From assembly GCF_038502225.1 (NCBI RefSeq), contig NC_091312.1, forward strand, positions 30,190,720 through 30,254,719: DNA of 64,000 nucleotides, written 5' to 3'. Position numbers and translations under genes: made by a program. Below the pieces are notes generated by a model. The model worked only from the letters and a program-made list of their open reading frames with translations. It searched no databases and had not been told where the DNA came from. Numbering within the stretch: the first letter of the stretch is position 1; every line of letters starts with the position of its first letter. Positions 23,273 through 34,272 of this stretch are shown here, in pieces. The DNA comes from Cherax quadricarinatus. Taxonomy: Eukaryota; Arthropoda; Malacostraca; Decapoda; Parastacidae.

Positions 23273-25192
23273 TCAAATCCAACCCCTCCCACTCATGTAC
23301 TTATCCAACCTAAATTTGAAACTACCCAAAGTCCCAGCCTCAATAACCCAACTAGGTAGACTGTTCCACTCATCAACTACCCTATTTCCAAACCAATACT
23401 TCCCTATGTCCTTTCTAAATCTAAACTTATCTAATTTAAATCCATTACTGCGGGTTCTCTCTTGGAGAGACATCCTCAAGACCTTATTAATATCCCCTTT
23501 ATTAATACCTATCTTCCACTTATACACTTCGATCAGGTCTCCCCTCATTCTTCGTCTAACAAGTGAATGTAACTTAAGAGTCTTCAATCTTTCTTCATAA
23601 GGAAGATTTCTAATGCTATGTATTAATTTAGTCATCCTACGCTGAATGTTTTCTAACGAATTTATGTCCATTCTGTAATATGGAGACCAGAACTGAGCTG
23701 CATAATCTAGGTGAGGCCTTACTAATGATGTATAAAGCTGCAGTATGACCTCTGGACTTCTGTTGCTTACACTTCTTGATATAAATCCCAGTAATCTATT
23801 TGCCTTATTACGTACGCTTAGGCATTGCTGTCTTGGTTTAAGGTTGCTGCTCACCATAACCCCCAAGTCCTTTTCGCAATCTGTATGGCTAAGTTCTACA
23901 TCATTTAACTTATAAGTACTAGGGTTATGGACACTCCCAAGCTTCAGAACCTTGCATTTATCTACATTGAACTGCATCTGCCACTTTTCTGACCAAGAAT
24001 AGAGTTTGTTTAAATCCTCCTGAAGTTCCATAACATCTACGTTTGAATAAATTATCCTACCTATCTTTGTGTCATCGGCGAATTTGCTCATATCACTAGT
24101 AATTCCCTCATCAAGATCATTGATATATATTATAAACAACAACGGGCCCAAGACTGATCCCTGTGGAACGCCACTTGTTACAGATCCCCACTCGGATTTA
24201 ACCCCATTTATGGACACTCTCTGCTTCCTGTCAGTGAGCCATGACTCGATCCACGAGAGCACTTTTCCCCCAATGCCATGAGCTGCCACTTTCTTTAACA
24301 GTCTATGGTGCGCAACTCTATCAAAATCGAAGTAAATAATATCAAATTCTTTATCATGGTCAACAGCCTCAAAAGCTTTACTGAAGAAAGTTAATAAATT
24401 AGTTAGACAAGACCGGCCTCTTGTGAATCCATGCTGAGTATCATTAATCAAGCTATGCTTATCGAGATGGCTTCTTATAATCTCAGCTATAATTGACTCT
24501 AGTAATTTGCCTACAATTGAGGTCAGGCTTATTGGGCGGTAATTTGACGGTAACGACTTGTCCCCTGTTTTAAAAATAGGAATTACATTAGCCATCTTCC
24601 ACATATCAGACACTACACCTGTTTGAAGAGATAAATTAAAAATATTACTTAATGGTTCACAGAGTTTCATTTTGCATTCCTTAAGAACCCTTGGAAAAAG
24701 CTCACCAGGACCCGGCGATATTTTTTTTTTCAGTCAGTCTATTTGTTTCATCACCATTTCACTAGTGTCTGTGATGTTACATAATTTTTCTTCTTCAGGC
24801 CCACTATAAAAATTAATTACTGGGATATTGTAAGTGTCTTCCTGTGTGAAAACCGGGAAAATAATTATTTAAAATCGAGCACATTTCATTCTCTTTGTCA
24901 GTAAGATGCCCATAGTTATTTTTAAGGGGACCTATCTTATCTCTAACTTTTGTTCTATACATCTGGAAAAAACTTTTTGGGTTAGTTTTCGAATCCCTAG
25001 CAACTTTAATTTCGTACTCCTGTTTAGCTTTTCTTATCCCCTTTTAACGTCCCTCTTAATATGAATATAGTGATTCATAAGATGACCCTCTCCTCTTTTG
25101 ATACTCCTATAAATTCCTTTCTTATGCCCTAAAAGATATTTGATTCTATTATTCATCCATTTGGGGTCATTTTTATTCGATCTAATTTCTTG
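23273..25192 (-). pseudogene. CR1-A reverse transcriptase
   Basis: One frame, 24670-23273, stays open for 465 codons and covers nearly the whole RT: SNYRPISLTSIVGKLLESII, TQHGFTRGRSCLTNLLTFF, GVPQGSVLGPLLFIIYINDL, MSKFADDTKIG (catalytic FADD), SLVRPHLDYAAQFWSPYYR and a C-terminus ending MSGRGWI. Motif A has a short deletion: IIYFDFDRVAHHRLLKK, where copy B reads IIYLDFSKAFDKVPHRRLL, so the stretch around the catalytic aspartate is altered. Upstream codons to about 25192 (FFQMYRTKV-like linker) are broken by frameshifts. Confidence 0.88.
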
Positions 25193-26172
25193 TTACGGGA
25201 TAAACGTTCTTTGAGCAGCATGTATGGTGTTCAGAAAGCTGTCATATTGATAGCTCTCTTCGTTACCCCAGTCAACAGATGATAAGTGCTCTCTTAGCCC
25301 ATTGTAATCTGCTAAGCGAAAATCTGGGAGCATTACTGAATTATTCCTACTGTCATACTTCCATTCTATGCTAAATGTAATTGATTTGTGATCGTTTGTG
25401 CCGAGTTCCTCTGTAATTTCTAAATTATTAACAAGGGTTTCCTCGCTTGCCACAACCAAATCAAGCAGGTTATTTCCCCTTGTAGGTTCTGTCACAAACT
25501 GCTTCAAAAAAAAAATCCTGAACTATTTCTAAGAAGTCGTTTGATTCTAAATCCCCAGACAAGAAATTCCAATCAATCTAACTAAAGTTAAAATCCTCTA
25601 GAATTACTACATTATCGTGCCTTGTGGCCTTAACAGTTTCCTCCCACAGTAGTCTACCTTGGTCCCTATCTAAGTTTGGGGGACGGTATATCACTCTAGA
25701 ATAAATTTTTCATGCCCCTTTGAAAATTCTATCCACACAGACTCTGTATGTTACTTTAGACTTAATACCCGTTTTTATGCAACAGTTCAAGCGATCTCGG
25801 ACATGCAGTGCCACCCCACCCCACTTCCCGATACTTCTATCTACTTGGAACAATTTAAAACCCTGAATGTGACATTCTGCAGGCATGTTCCGACTTTTGG
25901 AACTACCATGTCTCAGCGATGGCACTAGCAACTAATCTCAACTCGTCCATCTTATTCCTAGCACTGTGACTATTAGCATAATATATATTTAAAGACCCTC
26001 CTGTCTCTTTACCCTTCCTGCACATTTCTGTTTTTCCATTAAACCTATTACTGTCCTTGTCACCTAGTTCCACTGGCTTTTCAATATCCACCTCATTCTG
26101 CCTATAACAAGTTCGTCTAGAACTCATAATATTACTGCATTGGGACTTCACTGTTTTCCCGCCAAAATCCAT
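25193..26172 (-). pseudogene. CR1-A endonuclease domain (APE-like)
   Basis: Pieces in several minus-strand frames. 26172-25903 has IYYANSHSARNKMDELRLVA and the start of ORF2 at the ATG near 26172. 25931-25710 has AECHIQGFKLFQVDR and GGVALHVRDRLNCCIKTG. 25507-25193 has FVTEPTRGNNLLDLVVAS and LGTNDHKSITFSI, with the SDH-type block (here NDH). Frame breaks near 25920, 25700 and 25510 inactivate it. Confidence 0.85.
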
Positions 26173-26186
26173 ACCACTAACTATTC

Positions 26187-27075
26187 CTAGTTTAAAGCCC
26201 TAACAGCTCCCTCCACTGCAGTTGCCAGTGTCCCCACATCCCTGTCATACATGTCATTTCTGCCATAGAAGAGGTCCCAGTTGTCAATGTATGTCACCAC
26301 ATTTTCCTTACAATATTTGTCCAACCAGCAGTTGACACCAATTGCTCTGGACAACCATTCATTTCCAACTCCTCCCCTAGGCAAAATACCACATATGACA
26401 GGGTTCCCACCCTTCTTCCTAATTATGTCTATTGCTGACCTATACCTGCTAATCAGGTCCTCACTCCTACGTCTGCCAACATCGTTGCCTCCAGCACTGA
26501 GACAGATAATAGGATTGCTCCCATTTCCTCTCATGATGTCCAGACAGCTAAGAATATCCTTTATCCCAGCCCCAGGAAAACACACCCTCTGCCTCCTATT
26601 TCTATCCCTAAGACAAAAAGCCTTATCCATAAACATAATCTCATTGTTCCCAACTAAAACAATGTTCTTACCTCGACTGGCAGTGTTCATGACTTTCTCG
26701 ACGGTCTTAGTAGAGATGGTTTTCGCTGGGATGTCATCACTGGTTGGCTTCAATGTGTCATTAGCAATTGTCTTTGTTAGAAGATTATGGGTGGTCGACT
26801 CACATTCGTCTGGTAGCATAGAAAAGGAGTTCGAAGTTACCACAGCAGTCTCTTTTTTCTTAATCGTTTCCTTCTCTCCATTTGCCTTCTTGATCCTCAA
26901 CTTCGTTCCGTGCTGTCCGGCCACTGCTCAGGTTCCTTTCTTGACCTGAGGACTCACAACAGGAGGACTACTACGAATCCTCTTGCTTTTCTCCGTCAAT
27001 CGCAATATCTCAAGCTTCTCTACCCTCAGTTCCTCTTTAAGCTGCTGGTAAAGTTGCTCAATGGAGGGCATCTTG
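26187..27075 (-). pseudogene. CR1-A ORF1, SGNH-like protein with catalytic residues lost
   Basis: Minus strand, open from 26924 to 26187; related codons continue upstream to the MPSIEQLYQQLKEEL start at about 27071 in another frame. It aligns block by block with the ORF1s of copies B and C: FCLRDRNRRQRVCFPGAG, PIICLSAGGNDVGRR and GVGNEWLSRAIGVNCWLD. The nucleophile block reads VGNNEIM, where the others have GDS, and the final DGVHLS block is deleted (MYDRDVGTLATA). Ser and the Asp/His pair needed for esterase activity are therefore gone. Confidence 0.88.
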
Positions 27076-27137
27076 GTTTAGTCAACAGGGAGTACACTAG
27101 ACACGTCCTCACTGAGCTAAGTACAGGTCACCACAGG

Positions 27138-27455
27138 CACTTCCTCCTGCCTTATTGTCACCACTGACAGTTTTGACAGTTCCTGCAGGTAGCTAAGGAG
27201 AGTCCCTTGCTGGATCAGGAATTTACATTTTGGTAGCAGAGGTGGTCCCATCCTGTCGATTTAGAGGTGGAATGAGTTCATCAGGCAGATAACCTTGTCT
27301 GTCCTTGACCAGGGACCACCAGGTTTTGGAGCCTACCCTACCTGATGCTAGCTTTCTTTTTGTGTCCACCTCCCATTTAGAGATGGCCCACTTTTGAACT
27401 TCACCCATATATCTACAGCCTTGCCTGTGCACGTTCCTGTTATAGGTAATCTCTC
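27138..27455 (-). pseudogene. Jockey/I-like LINE, upstream RT fragment
   Basis: Minus-strand codons about 27453-27223 encode NRNVHRQGCRYMGEVQK and KTWWSLVKDRQGYLPDELIP, the linker just upstream of the RT fingers in this type of LINE. Downstream codons to 27138 remain similar but in a shifted frame. CR1-A follows directly, and the Jockey/I-like RT resumes at 23127. About 100 bp of expected RT coding sequence is missing at the junction, so either the CR1 insertion deleted target DNA or the two fragments are independent. Confidence 0.6.
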
Positions 27456-28160
27456 TGCCCCTCTCTCTCTGTCTCTCTCTCTCTCTACTTGGCAAAATAA
27501 CTGCATTCTTTTCCCCCCTCCCTGGCAGATATGAAGGGAGCCAGTGTGGGGGAGAGGTGATGAAGGGTGAGAGGAAGACGAGGATGTGGCAATGTAGGAG
27601 ATGAGACAGAGAGGAGAGAAGGATGTGGGGAAGGAAGGAAGGGAAGGAGTTAGGAAGTGTTAGGAAGGAAAGGGAGGATCTCAGGACCGAAATCACATGA
27701 AACATCATTTGACTGGTGAGAGAGAGAGAGAGAGATGTAAACATGAATGCAGATTTCATGTCAAAACTATCCCCCCCCCAAAAAAAAACAAATGTGTTAG
27801 GTTTAAAAGGAAAGGATGAAAGCAAGGACAAGACCTCTAACTAACGAAGCAGTAGAATAGCTAACGAGGCAGTAGCATAACTAAAGAAGCGGTGGAATAA
27901 CTAACGAAGCATCAGAAGTCGCATAATCCATGCTGAGCGCTAAACCCATGTGGGTCATTCACAGCATGACGTGGTGGAGGCTTGATCCTCCGTCTGCTGA
28001 GCGTCAGACAGACGAACTTCCTATCTGTACTCACCTAGATGAACGAAGCAATAGAGTAACTAACGTAGCAATAGAGCAACTAACGAAGGAGCAGAGCAAC
28101 TAACGAAGCAAACAGACCAACTAACGAAGCAATAGAGCAACTATCGAAGCGGAAGAGTAA
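27456..28160. repeat. Purine/pyrimidine-rich DNA and a degenerate ~18-20 bp tandem repeat
   Basis: A CT tract (27465-27487), a G/A-rich stretch (27580-27690) and a GA tract (27717-27735) are followed by AACTAACGAAGCA-type units at 27836-27915 and 28045-28160. Between them lies a segment with a partial match to the 8118 motif. No gene seen. Confidence 0.6.
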
Positions 28161-28676
<516 letters not shown>

Positions 28677-28939
28677 TATTAATAAATACTCGTATTTGCA
28701 AAATGCGATAATCTTAACCCAATCTCCGTCACCAGAACATTTTACATAGCTACCATAACAAAGCAAAATTAACCCAGCTGTGCTAAAAACAGCTTATTTT
28801 TCGCATTGTTATATGCCGCATTGATAACTGTATTTACTTCAATTATTATGGAATGAAAGTTATCAATTTTGGTCATTAAAAAAATTGAGAATTTGAGGGA
28901 ATATAATATCCGAATTATCACACTTTGTTGTGTAATTAC

Positions 28940-29110
28940 TAGTGTGTTAACAAGTGTAGTGGCGCTGGGGTGGTTCACACCAGCACCAGCTGCTGTATTG
29001 ACCAGTGTTGCGGGGTGATTCACATCAGCACCAGCTGCTGTATTGAGCAGTGTTGTGAGGTGGTAGACACAAGCACCAGCTGCTGTACTGAGCAGTGTTG
29101 GTGCCACAAC
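28940..29110. repeat. ~60-bp minisatellite, three degenerate units
   Basis: The phrase CACCAGCTGCTGTATTGA recurs at about 28983, 29030 and 29074 (the last as TACTGA), each followed by a CAGTGTTG-containing segment. On the minus strand it reads as a repeated AAGAVYH-like peptide, which I consider accidental. Confidence 0.75.
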
Positions 29111-29210
29111 ACTCCTACTTTTATTAAACTCTAACTCACATGAATTATTCATTGTGATTAAATGAGTTCCATTCATTTATAGCACTGAAGAGCTCCTTCA
29201 AAACTTATTA

Positions 29211-29212
<2 letters not shown>

Positions 29213-29273
<61 letters not shown>

Positions 29274-29308
29274 TATATATGTACATATATATATATGTGT
29301 GTGTGTAT
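29213..29308. repeat. (TA)n microsatellite with short GT
   Basis: TA units with GTACA and GTGTGTGT interruptions. It directly abuts the 5' end of RTE copy 2. Confidence 0.95.
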
Positions 29309-29722
29309 AATAGTAGTAGGTTGGAAGAGAGCAACCACCCAGGGAGGTACTACCGTCCTGCCAAGTGAGTGTAAAACGAAAGCCTGTATTTGTTTTACAT
29401 GATGGTAGGATTGCTGATGTCTTTCGTCTGTCTCATAAATATCCAAAATTACAGGTACGTCTTGCTACTTCTACTTACACTTAGGTCACTCTACACATAC
29501 ATGTACACGTTTATTTATACACACTCATCTGAGTTTTCTTTGATTTTATCTTAATAGTTCTTGTTATTACTTTTCCTTTTATATCCATGGGGAAGTGGAA
29601 TAAGAATCTTTCCTCCATAAGCCATGCGTGTTGTAAAAGTCAACTAATATGCCGGGAACAATGGGCTAGTAACCCCTTTTCCTGTAATAATTACTAAAAA
29701 GAATAAGAAGGAAATTGTCAAA

Positions 29723-30480
29723 GTGGGATGTCTGAATGTGCGTGGATGTTGTGCGAATGATAAGAAAGAGATGATTGTGGATGTTATGAATGAGAAGAAG
29801 CTGGATGTCCTGGCTTTAAGTGAAACAAAGCTGAAGGGGGTGGGAGAGTTTCAGTGGAGAGGAATAAATGGGATCAAGTCAGGGGTTTCAAACAGAGTTA
29901 GAGCTAAACAAGGAGTAGCAATAATGTTGAAGGATAAGCTGTGACAGGAAAAGAGGGACTATAAATGTATTAATTCAAGGATTATGTAGAGTAAAATAAA
30001 GGTTGGATGTGAAAAGTGGGTTATAGAACGCGTATATGCACCTGGAGAAAACAGAAGTGTAGAGGAAAAAGAGATATTTTGGGAAATGCTGAGTGAATGT
30101 GTGGGGAGTTTTGAACCAAGTGTGAGAGTACTTGTGGTTGGGGATTTCAATGCTAAAGTGGGTAAAAATGTTGTGGAGGGAGTAGTAGGTAAATTTGGGG
30201 TGCCAGGGGTAAATGAAAATGGGGAGCCTTTAATTGAGCTATGTGTAGAAAGAGGTTTGGTAATAAGTAATACATATTTTATGAAAAAGAGGATAAATAA
30301 ATATACAAGGTATGATATAGCACGTAAAAAAGTAGTTTGTTAGATTATGTATTGGTGATAAAAGGTTGATGGGTAGGCTCCAGGATGTACACGTTTATAG
30401 AGGGGCAACTGATATATCGGATCATTATTTAGTTGTAGCTACAGTTAGAGTAAGAGGTAGATGGGACAAGAGGAAAATGG
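29723..30480 (+). pseudogene. RTE copy 2 endonuclease (APE-like)
   Basis: Starts MGCLNVRGCCANDKKEMIVD, the N-V-R block typical of APE domains in RTE elements, then LDVLALSETKLKGVGEFQW (catalytic Glu block SETK), RVLVVGDFNAKVGKN (GDFN block) and TDISDHYLVVATVR (SDH block). A TGA at 29942 interrupts the frame; later pieces lie in other frames. In life this domain would nick target DNA for reverse transcription. Confidence 0.85.
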
Positions 30481-32658
30481 CAGCAACAAGTAAGAGGGAT
30501 GTGAAAGTGTATAAACTAAGGGAGGAGGAAGTTCGGGTGAGATATAAGCAACTATTGGCACAAAGGTGGGCTAGAGCAAGTATGAGTAATGGAGATGCTG
30601 AAGAGGGTTGGAATAATTTAAAAAATGCAGTATTAGAATGTGGGCAGAAGTTTGTGGCTATAGGAGGGTGGGGGCAGGAGGAAAGAGGAGTGATTGGTAG
30701 AATGATGAAGTAAGGGGTGTGACAAAAGAGAAAAAGGTAGCTTATGAGAGGTTTCTACAAATCAGAAGTGTTATAAGAAGAGTAGAGTATATGATGAGCA
30801 AAACAAAGGTGAAGAGAGTGGTGAGAGAGTGCAAAAGGAGAGCAAATGATAGTGGGAGAGGCGCTGTCAAGAAATTTTAATGAAAATAAGAAAAAAATTT
30901 GGAGTGAGTTAAACAAGTTAAGAAAGCCTAGGGGAACGAAGGGATTTGTCAGTAAAATGCATAGGGGAGTTAGTAGATGGGAAGATGGAGGTATTGGGTA
31001 GATGGCGAGAATATTTTGATAAACTTTTAAATGTCGACGAAGAAAGGGAGGCAGTAATTTCATGCATTGGCCAGGGAAGTATACCATCTTTTAGGAGTGA
31101 AGAAGAGCAGGATGTGAGTGTGGGGGAGGTGCATAAGGCATTCCGTAGAATGAAAGGGGGTAAAGCAGCTGGAACTGACGGGATCATGACAGAAATGTTA
31201 AAAGCAGGGGGGGATTGGTTGGACTGTTGGAGTGGTTGATATTTTTGTTTAATAAATGTATGAAAGTGGGGAAGGTACCTAGGGATTGGCGGAGAGCATG
31301 TATAGTCCCTTCATATAAAGGGAAGGGGGGCAAAAGAGATTGTAAAAATTATAGAGGAATAAGTTTACTGAGTATACCAGTAAAAGTGTATGGTAGGGTT
31401 ATTATTGAAAGAATTAGAGCAAAGACAGAATGTAGGATTGCAGAAGAGCAAGGAGGTTTCAGAGTGGGTAGGGGATGTGTAGATTAAGTGTTTACATTGA
31501 AGCATATATGTGAACAGTATTTAAATAAAGGAAGGGAAGTTTTTATTGCATTTATGGATTTAGAAAAGGCATATGAAAGAGTGGATAGGGGAGCAATGTG
31601 GCAGATGTTGCAAGTATATGGAATAGATGGTAAGTTACTAAATGCTGTAAAGAGTTTTTATGAGGATGGTGAGGCTCAGTTAGGGTGTGTAGAAGAAAGG
31701 GAGTCTACTACCTGGTAAAAGTAGGTCTTAGACAGGGATGTGTAATGTCACCATGGTTGTTTAATATATTTATAGATGGGGCTGTAAAAGAAGTAAATGT
31801 TAGGGTGTTCGGGGAAGGGGTGGGATTAAATTATAGGAATCAAATACAAAATGGGAATTGACACAGTTACTTTTTGCTGATGATACTGTACCTATGGGAG
31901 ATTCTAATGTAAAATTGCAAAGGTTAGTGGACGAGTTTGAGAGTGTGTGTAAAAGTAGAAAGTTGAAAGTGAACATAGAAAAGAGTAAGTCGATGAGGGT
32001 ATCAAATGATTTAGATAAAGAAAAGTTGGATATCAAATTGGAGAGGAGAAATATGGAAGAAGTGAACGCTTTCAGATATTTGGGAGTTGATGTATCAGTG
32101 GATGGATTTATGAAGAATGAGGTTAATCATAGAATAGATGGAGGAAAACAGGCGGGTGGTGTGTTGAGGTATATGTGGAGACAAAAAATGTTATCTATGG
32201 ATGCAAAGAAGAGAATGTATGAAAGTATAGTAGTACCTACATTCTTATATGGGTGTCAAGCTTGGGTTGTAAATGCTGCAGAGATGAGGTGGTTCGAGGC
32301 AGTTGAGATGTCCTGTCTAGGGGCAATGTGTGGTGTAAATATTATGCAGAAAATTCGGAGTGTGGAAATTAGGAGGTGTGGAGTTAATAAAAGTATTAGT
32401 CAGAGGGCTGAAGAGGGGTTGTTGAGGTGGTTTGCTCATTTAGAGAGAATGGGTCAAAGTAGAATGACATGGAGAGCGTATAAATCTGTAGGGGAAGGAA
32501 GGCGGGGTAGGGGTAGTCCTCGAAAAGGTTGGAGGGAGGGGGTAAAGGAGGCTTTGTGGGCGAGGGACTTGGACTTCCAGCAAGCGTGCGTGAGCGTGTT
32601 AGATAGGAGTGAATGGAGACGAATGGTATTTGGGACCTGGCGAGCTGTTGGAGTGTAA
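30481..32658 (+). pseudogene. RTE copy 2 reverse transcriptase
   Basis: RT blocks in the expected order across several frames: [18 protein letters not shown] (31155-), [32 protein letters not shown] followed by an in-frame TAA at 31486, [15 protein letters not shown] (motif A), LLFADDTVPMGDS (catalytic FADD), and YGCQAWVVNAAEMRW. The final part from 31858 to 32658 is open (266 codons). The C-terminal motif reads GRGSPRKGW, with Ser in place of the Arg seen in copies 1 and 3. It is a dead copy. Confidence 0.88.
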
Positions 32659-32959
32659 GCAGAGTAATATTTAGTGAAGGGATTCAGGGAAACCGGTTAT
32701 TTTTATATAGCCGGACTTGAGTCCTGGAAATGGGAAGTACAGTGCCTGCACTCTAAAGGGGGGGTTTGAGATATTGGCAGTTTGGAGGGATATGTTGTGT
32801 ATCTTTATACATATATGCTTCTAAGCTGTTGTATTCTGGGCACCTCTGCAAAAGTAGTGGTTTTGTGTGAGGTGAAAGTGTTGAATGATGAAAGTATTTT
32901 CTTTTGAGGATATTCTTTCTTTTTGGGTCACCCTGCCTCGATGGGAGACGGCCGACTTG

Positions 32960-33219
<260 letters not shown>

Positions 33220-33282
33220 ATAAGATCACAGTAAACAGGTGATTTTAAAATATGCAAAAGAACCACTGTGAAAGAGTAATGA

Positions 33283-33324
33283 AATTCCAAGCGCTTTCGT
33301 GACTACTCACATTGTCAAGGAACT
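33283..33324 (-). ncRNA. Hammerhead-like fold, PLE-3 palindrome left arm
   Basis: On the minus strand: stem I AGUUCC/GGAAUU, core UUGACAA, stem II GUGA/UCAC, then GAAA and a self-complementary AGCGCU stem III. The core has U and A in place of consensus C3 and G8, which keeps that pair. One extra base sits between core and stem II. Activity is not shown. Confidence 0.4.
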
Positions 33325-33329
33325 ATCAT

Positions 33330-33371
33330 AGCTCCTTGACAATGTGAGTAGCCACGAAAGCGCTTGGAATT
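33330..33371 (+). ncRNA. Hammerhead-like fold, PLE-3 palindrome right arm
   Basis: Mirror copy of the left-arm fold. Stem I is AGCUCC/GGAAUU (one pair lost). Stem II is weakened by one mismatch (GUGA/CCAC). Core UUGACAA and GAAA are kept. Confidence 0.35.
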
Positions 33372-33397
33372 TCATTACTCTTTGACAGTGGTTGTTT

Positions 33398-33554
<157 letters not shown>

Positions 33555-33943
33555 GTCGTGCCGAATAGGCAGAACTTGCGATCTTGGCTTAATTAGCAAC
33601 GCTCATCTTGCCATATAGGACAAGTGAAAATTTGTTTATGCAATAATTTCGCCAAAATCATTCTGAACCTAACGAAAAAAATATATTTCACTGTGTTTGT
33701 TTAGTATTAAATTATTGTAAACAAATCTAAAATATATTTAGTTGCGTTAGGCTAAAATAAATTGCGCTTGTTATAATAAGGTTAGGTAAGTTTTCTAAGT
33801 TCCTTTTGGTGCAAAATTATAAATTTTTACATCAACATTAATGAAAAAAAATATATCTTTAAACGTATAACAAAGTTTTTTACAAAGGATTTAATTTTAA
33901 ATGAGTTCTTGCTAATTGACCAGTTTTACATATTCGGCACGAC
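33555..33943 (+). mobile_element. 389-bp MITE, copy 1
   Basis: Non-coding element with terminal inverted repeats GTCGTGCCGAATA ... TATTCGGCACGAC, weaker similarity continuing to about 28 bp. The interior is AT-rich. Left neighbour is (TA)n; right neighbour is an RTE 3' UTR. Two more copies of the same length lie at 36358 and 37873. The superfamily is unknown because no transposase is present. Confidence 0.9.

Positions 33944-34272
<329 letters not shown>

Larger units (their letters stand above)
23128..27137 (-). mobile_element. CR1-type LINE, copy A (near full length)
   Basis: Minus-strand element of about 4.0 kb with ORF1 (SGNH-like), APE endonuclease and RT in the usual order. Its 3' end is at 23128-23152, where AGAACATAAGAACATAAGAA is the reverse complement of an octamer tail (TTCTTATG)n; CR1 elements are known to end in such octamers. 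The 5' end was placed by comparison with copy B, whose leader also reads GTGGTGACCTGTACTTA. It sits inside a Jockey/I-like LINE. Confidence 0.88.
29309..32959 (+). mobile_element. RTE-type LINE, copy 2 (near full length)
   Basis: Plus-strand element of about 3.65 kb: a 5' UTR (29309-29720), an APE endonuclease region, an RT region and a 3' UTR (32659-32959) with TCACCCTGCCTCGATGGGAG. It is bounded by (TA)n on both sides. The 5' UTR contains a compact unit CACCCAGGGAGGTACTACCG. Many frameshifts and stops show it is inactive. Confidence 0.85.

Noticed and set aside
28769..29176. 135-codon minus-strand frame with repeated AAGA-V-H peptides
   Set aside because: Derived from a three-unit minisatellite; no independent support.
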